Source of the DNA: Flaviramulus multivorans | Lineage (GTDB): Bacteria; Bacteroidota; Bacteroidia; Flavobacteriales; Flavobacteriaceae | Assembly: GCF_021728415.1 (NCBI RefSeq) | Contig: NZ_JAKKDV010000001.1 | Location: 289,877-353,876 of the forward strand | Reading direction: 5' to 3' | Length of the DNA stretch: 64,000 nucleotides | Shown here: piece after piece, positions 62,389 to 64,000 of the stretch | Layout of the letters: every line of letters begins with the position of its first letter | How positions within the stretch are numbered: position 1 is the stretch's first letter | Translations under genes and position numbers: made by a program | The notes under the pieces: model-generated | Seen by the model: only the letters and a program-made list of their open reading frames with translations | What the model was told of the DNA's origin: nothing | The model's database searches: none

Positions 62389-64000
62389 TTATTTAGTTCC
62401 AATAAACATTGGACCTACGATTGGGTTTTCTAATCCACTATTAATTAATGTTACTACGTAGTAATATGTGCCAGTTGGTACTTGACCTGCTGGTCCTACA
62501 GAGGATCTATGTGATAAAGCGTTCCAGTTATTTTTATAGTCATGTGATTCGTATATTATGGTTCCCCATCTATTAACAATCTTAACATCCACTATAAAAT
62601 CACAATCTTCTATTCCGGTAACTGTAAAGTACTCATTATGGGCATCTCCATTTGGTGTTACAACAATTGAAATTTCAAGGTTGTCTATATCACAAGCTAA
62701 TACTCCACATCGATTATGCACTTCAATTGTTGCTTCAATATAAGTTGGACAATCAGAATCTGATTCGGTATAACTAAACGTTATAAGTTCTGAAGCATTT
62801 TCGCCATTAAGATTTACACTTTTCGGGTCAAAGAAGTTGTCGTCTATAATGGTTCCATCACCTAAAACAACCTCCCATGTACCTCCTGTATTGTAGTTTC
62901 CATCTAATAGATTGAATAAATTAAATATTTGAGATTCAACTTCGCTTTCTACACATAGACTAATATTGCTTGAAGTAACACCCGTATTTTGAAGTGTTAG
63001 CATTAATTCTACTGTCGCTTCATTTCCACAAGTGTCAGCAATTGTATAAATTACTGGTAACTGTCCTGAAGTTAGATTGTCAAAATCATAATCTGAAGTC
63101 ACTGTTACCATTGGATCTAGACTACAACCATCAGTTGCACAATTTTCAAGTGTTTCTATATTGTCAAGATTCCACTGATTAGCAATATCTTTCGCATCAT
63201 TTAATGTACAATCTAAAGTCATATCGGATACATCACAATTAGTTACTTCCGGTGCCGTAGTATCTTCAATTGTTAATGTCGCTTGAACAGTTGTAATGTT
63301 ACCACTTCCATCTGTAATAGTATATGTTATTGTAATATTACCACTTAAACCACATGTCGTTTCAAAATTTGTGAAATCATAATCTGATGTAACCTGTCCC
63401 GTTAAATCCGTATTACAACCATCTTGAGCACATGCTTCAAGTAAAGCTATATTAGCATCATTCCAAGCCTCAATTATAGATTCATTATCACTTCCACTAC
63501 ACTCAATAACTTGATCACTGATATCACAGTTGTCAATATTTGGCGGAGTTGAGTCAATTAAAGTAATGTAAACCGTTGCCTGATCACACGCTTGTGGTGT
63601 ACCACTATCGCATACGCTATAAACAAAACTATCTGTTCCTGTAAAACCAGCGTTTGGTGTGTAAGTAAATGTACCATCAGCGTTTAATACCAAAGTACCA
63701 TTATTCACATCATCAACAGGGACCGTATTCACCGTTTGGGTATCGCCCTCTGGATCTGTATCATTATCTAGTACATTACCTGTAATACCTGCACAATTAT
63801 TAGCATGATAAGCATCATCATTGGCTACCGTAATGTTGCCATTGTCTGGTGATACTGTGATAACAACCACCGCTGTGTCACACAATTGTGGTGTGCCATT
63901 GTCGCATATCGTGTACTCAAAACTATCATCTCCCGTAAATCCTGGTGGTGGTGTATAGGTATACACCCCTGTATTGGGATCAATAGTCACAACAACACCT
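62389..64000 (-). CDS. Repeat adhesin with gliding-type T9SS C-terminal domain, N-terminus beyond window
   Basis: This frame is open to the window edge, so at least 537 residues are the C-terminal part of a longer surface protein. In order it has cadherin/VCBS-type repeats ([40 protein letters not shown]), two copies of a Cys-rich unit (CDISDQ..CS and CDVSDM..C, each with a CA-DGC pair and TSDYDF), one DLF..L-G-W unit ([17 protein letters not shown]) of the kind found in the adhesin at 18652, and the type B domain ([31 protein letters not shown]). It heads the second adhesin/PorP-SprF/PorE-like module. Confidence 0.92.
   Translation of the reverse strand, partial: GVVVTIDPNTGVYTYTPPPGFTGDDSFEYTICDNGTPQLCDTAVVVITVSPDNGNITVANDDAYHANNCAGITGNVLDNDTDPEGDTQTVNTVPVDDVNNGTLVLNADGTFTYTPNAGFTGTDSFVYSVCDSGTPQACDQATVYITLIDSTPPNIDNCDISDQVIECSGSDNESIIEAWNDANIALLEACAQDGCNTDLTGQVTSDYDFTNFETTCGLSGNITITYTITDGSGNITTVQATLTIEDTTAPEVTNCDVSDMTLDCTLNDAKDIANQWNLDNIETLENCATDGCSLDPMVTVTSDYDFDNLTSGQLPVIYTIADTCGNEATVELMLTLQNTGVTSSNISLCVESEVESQIFNLFNLLDGNYNTGGTWEVVLGDGTIIDDNFFDPKSVNLNGENASELITFSYTESDSDCPTYIEATIEVHNRCGVLACDIDNLEISIVVTPNGDAHNEYFTVTGIEDCDFIVDVKIVNRWGTIIYESHDYKNNWNALSHRSSVGPAGQVPTGTYYYVVTLINSGLENPIVGPMFIGTK

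Noticed and set aside
1..64000. CRISPR array, insertion sequence, prophage or rRNA
   Set aside because: I saw no regularly spaced direct repeats, no transposase, integrase or phage genes, and no rRNA sequence.

Overview
The window looks like a chromosomal segment of a marine-type Flavobacteriaceae bacterium (phylum Bacteroidota). The evidence is the low G+C content, the giant type IX secretion translocon gene sprA, two sets of PorP/SprF and gliding-type C-terminal-domain proteins, an alternative complex III (actABCDEF) operon joined to an aa3-type oxidase, promoters of the flavobacterial TTTG-N19-TAnnTTTG form, and weak use of Shine-Dalgarno sites. I cannot name a species from the sequence alone.

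Layout. 1-9.5 kb (minus strand): sprA (its 3' end lies outside the window), ruvA and a malic enzyme with a phosphotransacetylase-like tail. 9.5-14.6 kb (minus): queG, a berberine-bridge-type FAD oxidoreductase, a secreted SnoaL-like protein and two AraC-type regulators, one of which is an unusual three-domain fusion. 14.6-15.7 kb: ruvB. 15.7-22.8 kb (minus): a T9SS substrate module made of a repeat adhesin, a PorP/SprF protein and a PorE-like OmpA protein. 23.0-34.7 kb (minus): actABCDEF-ctaCD, a full quinol-to-oxygen respiratory supercomplex. 34.8-39.8 kb: a SPOR protein and the rimP-nusA-infB operon. 40.0-41.1 kb: a universal stress protein, a structured intergenic element and tRNA-Gln(UUG). 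41.2-50.0 kb: a DUF2723 membrane glycosyltransferase, a polysaccharide deacetylase, a thioredoxin-like protein without cysteines, a membrane metallophosphoesterase and polA. 50.1-56.3 kb (plus): an accessory stretch with an outer-membrane barrel/DUF3179 pair, a hypothetical protein, ParD/ParE, AlkD, a VOC protein, a CIA30 protein and an SDR. Three copies of a structured intergenic repeat punctuate it. 56.4-59.4 kb (plus): rplM-rpsI and rpsB-tsf. 59.5-64.0 kb (minus): a second T9SS adhesin/PorP-SprF/PorE-like module, with the adhesin cut by the window edge.

How it fits together. Most of the window is core flavobacterial machinery: protein export and surface adhesion (SprA plus two adhesin modules), energy metabolism (ACIII and cytochrome oxidase in one transcription unit), translation (IF2, NusA, RimP, L13, S9, S2, EF-Ts) and DNA repair (RuvAB, PolA, AlkD).

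The most intriguing signal is the trio of related 125-bp intergenic elements at 52.7, 53.5 and 55.4 kb. They have matching termini and a central hairpin, and in the best copy the long terminal helix pairs fully only on the minus strand, through G-U wobbles. They bracket small accessory genes like a cassette array, but no integrase is present. A second structured element at 40.9 kb, a terminator-like hairpin in the rimP leader, a ParD operator-promoter overlap and a DUF4242/cyclase-like/AraC fusion also deserve a second look. I found no CRISPR array, prophage or insertion sequence.
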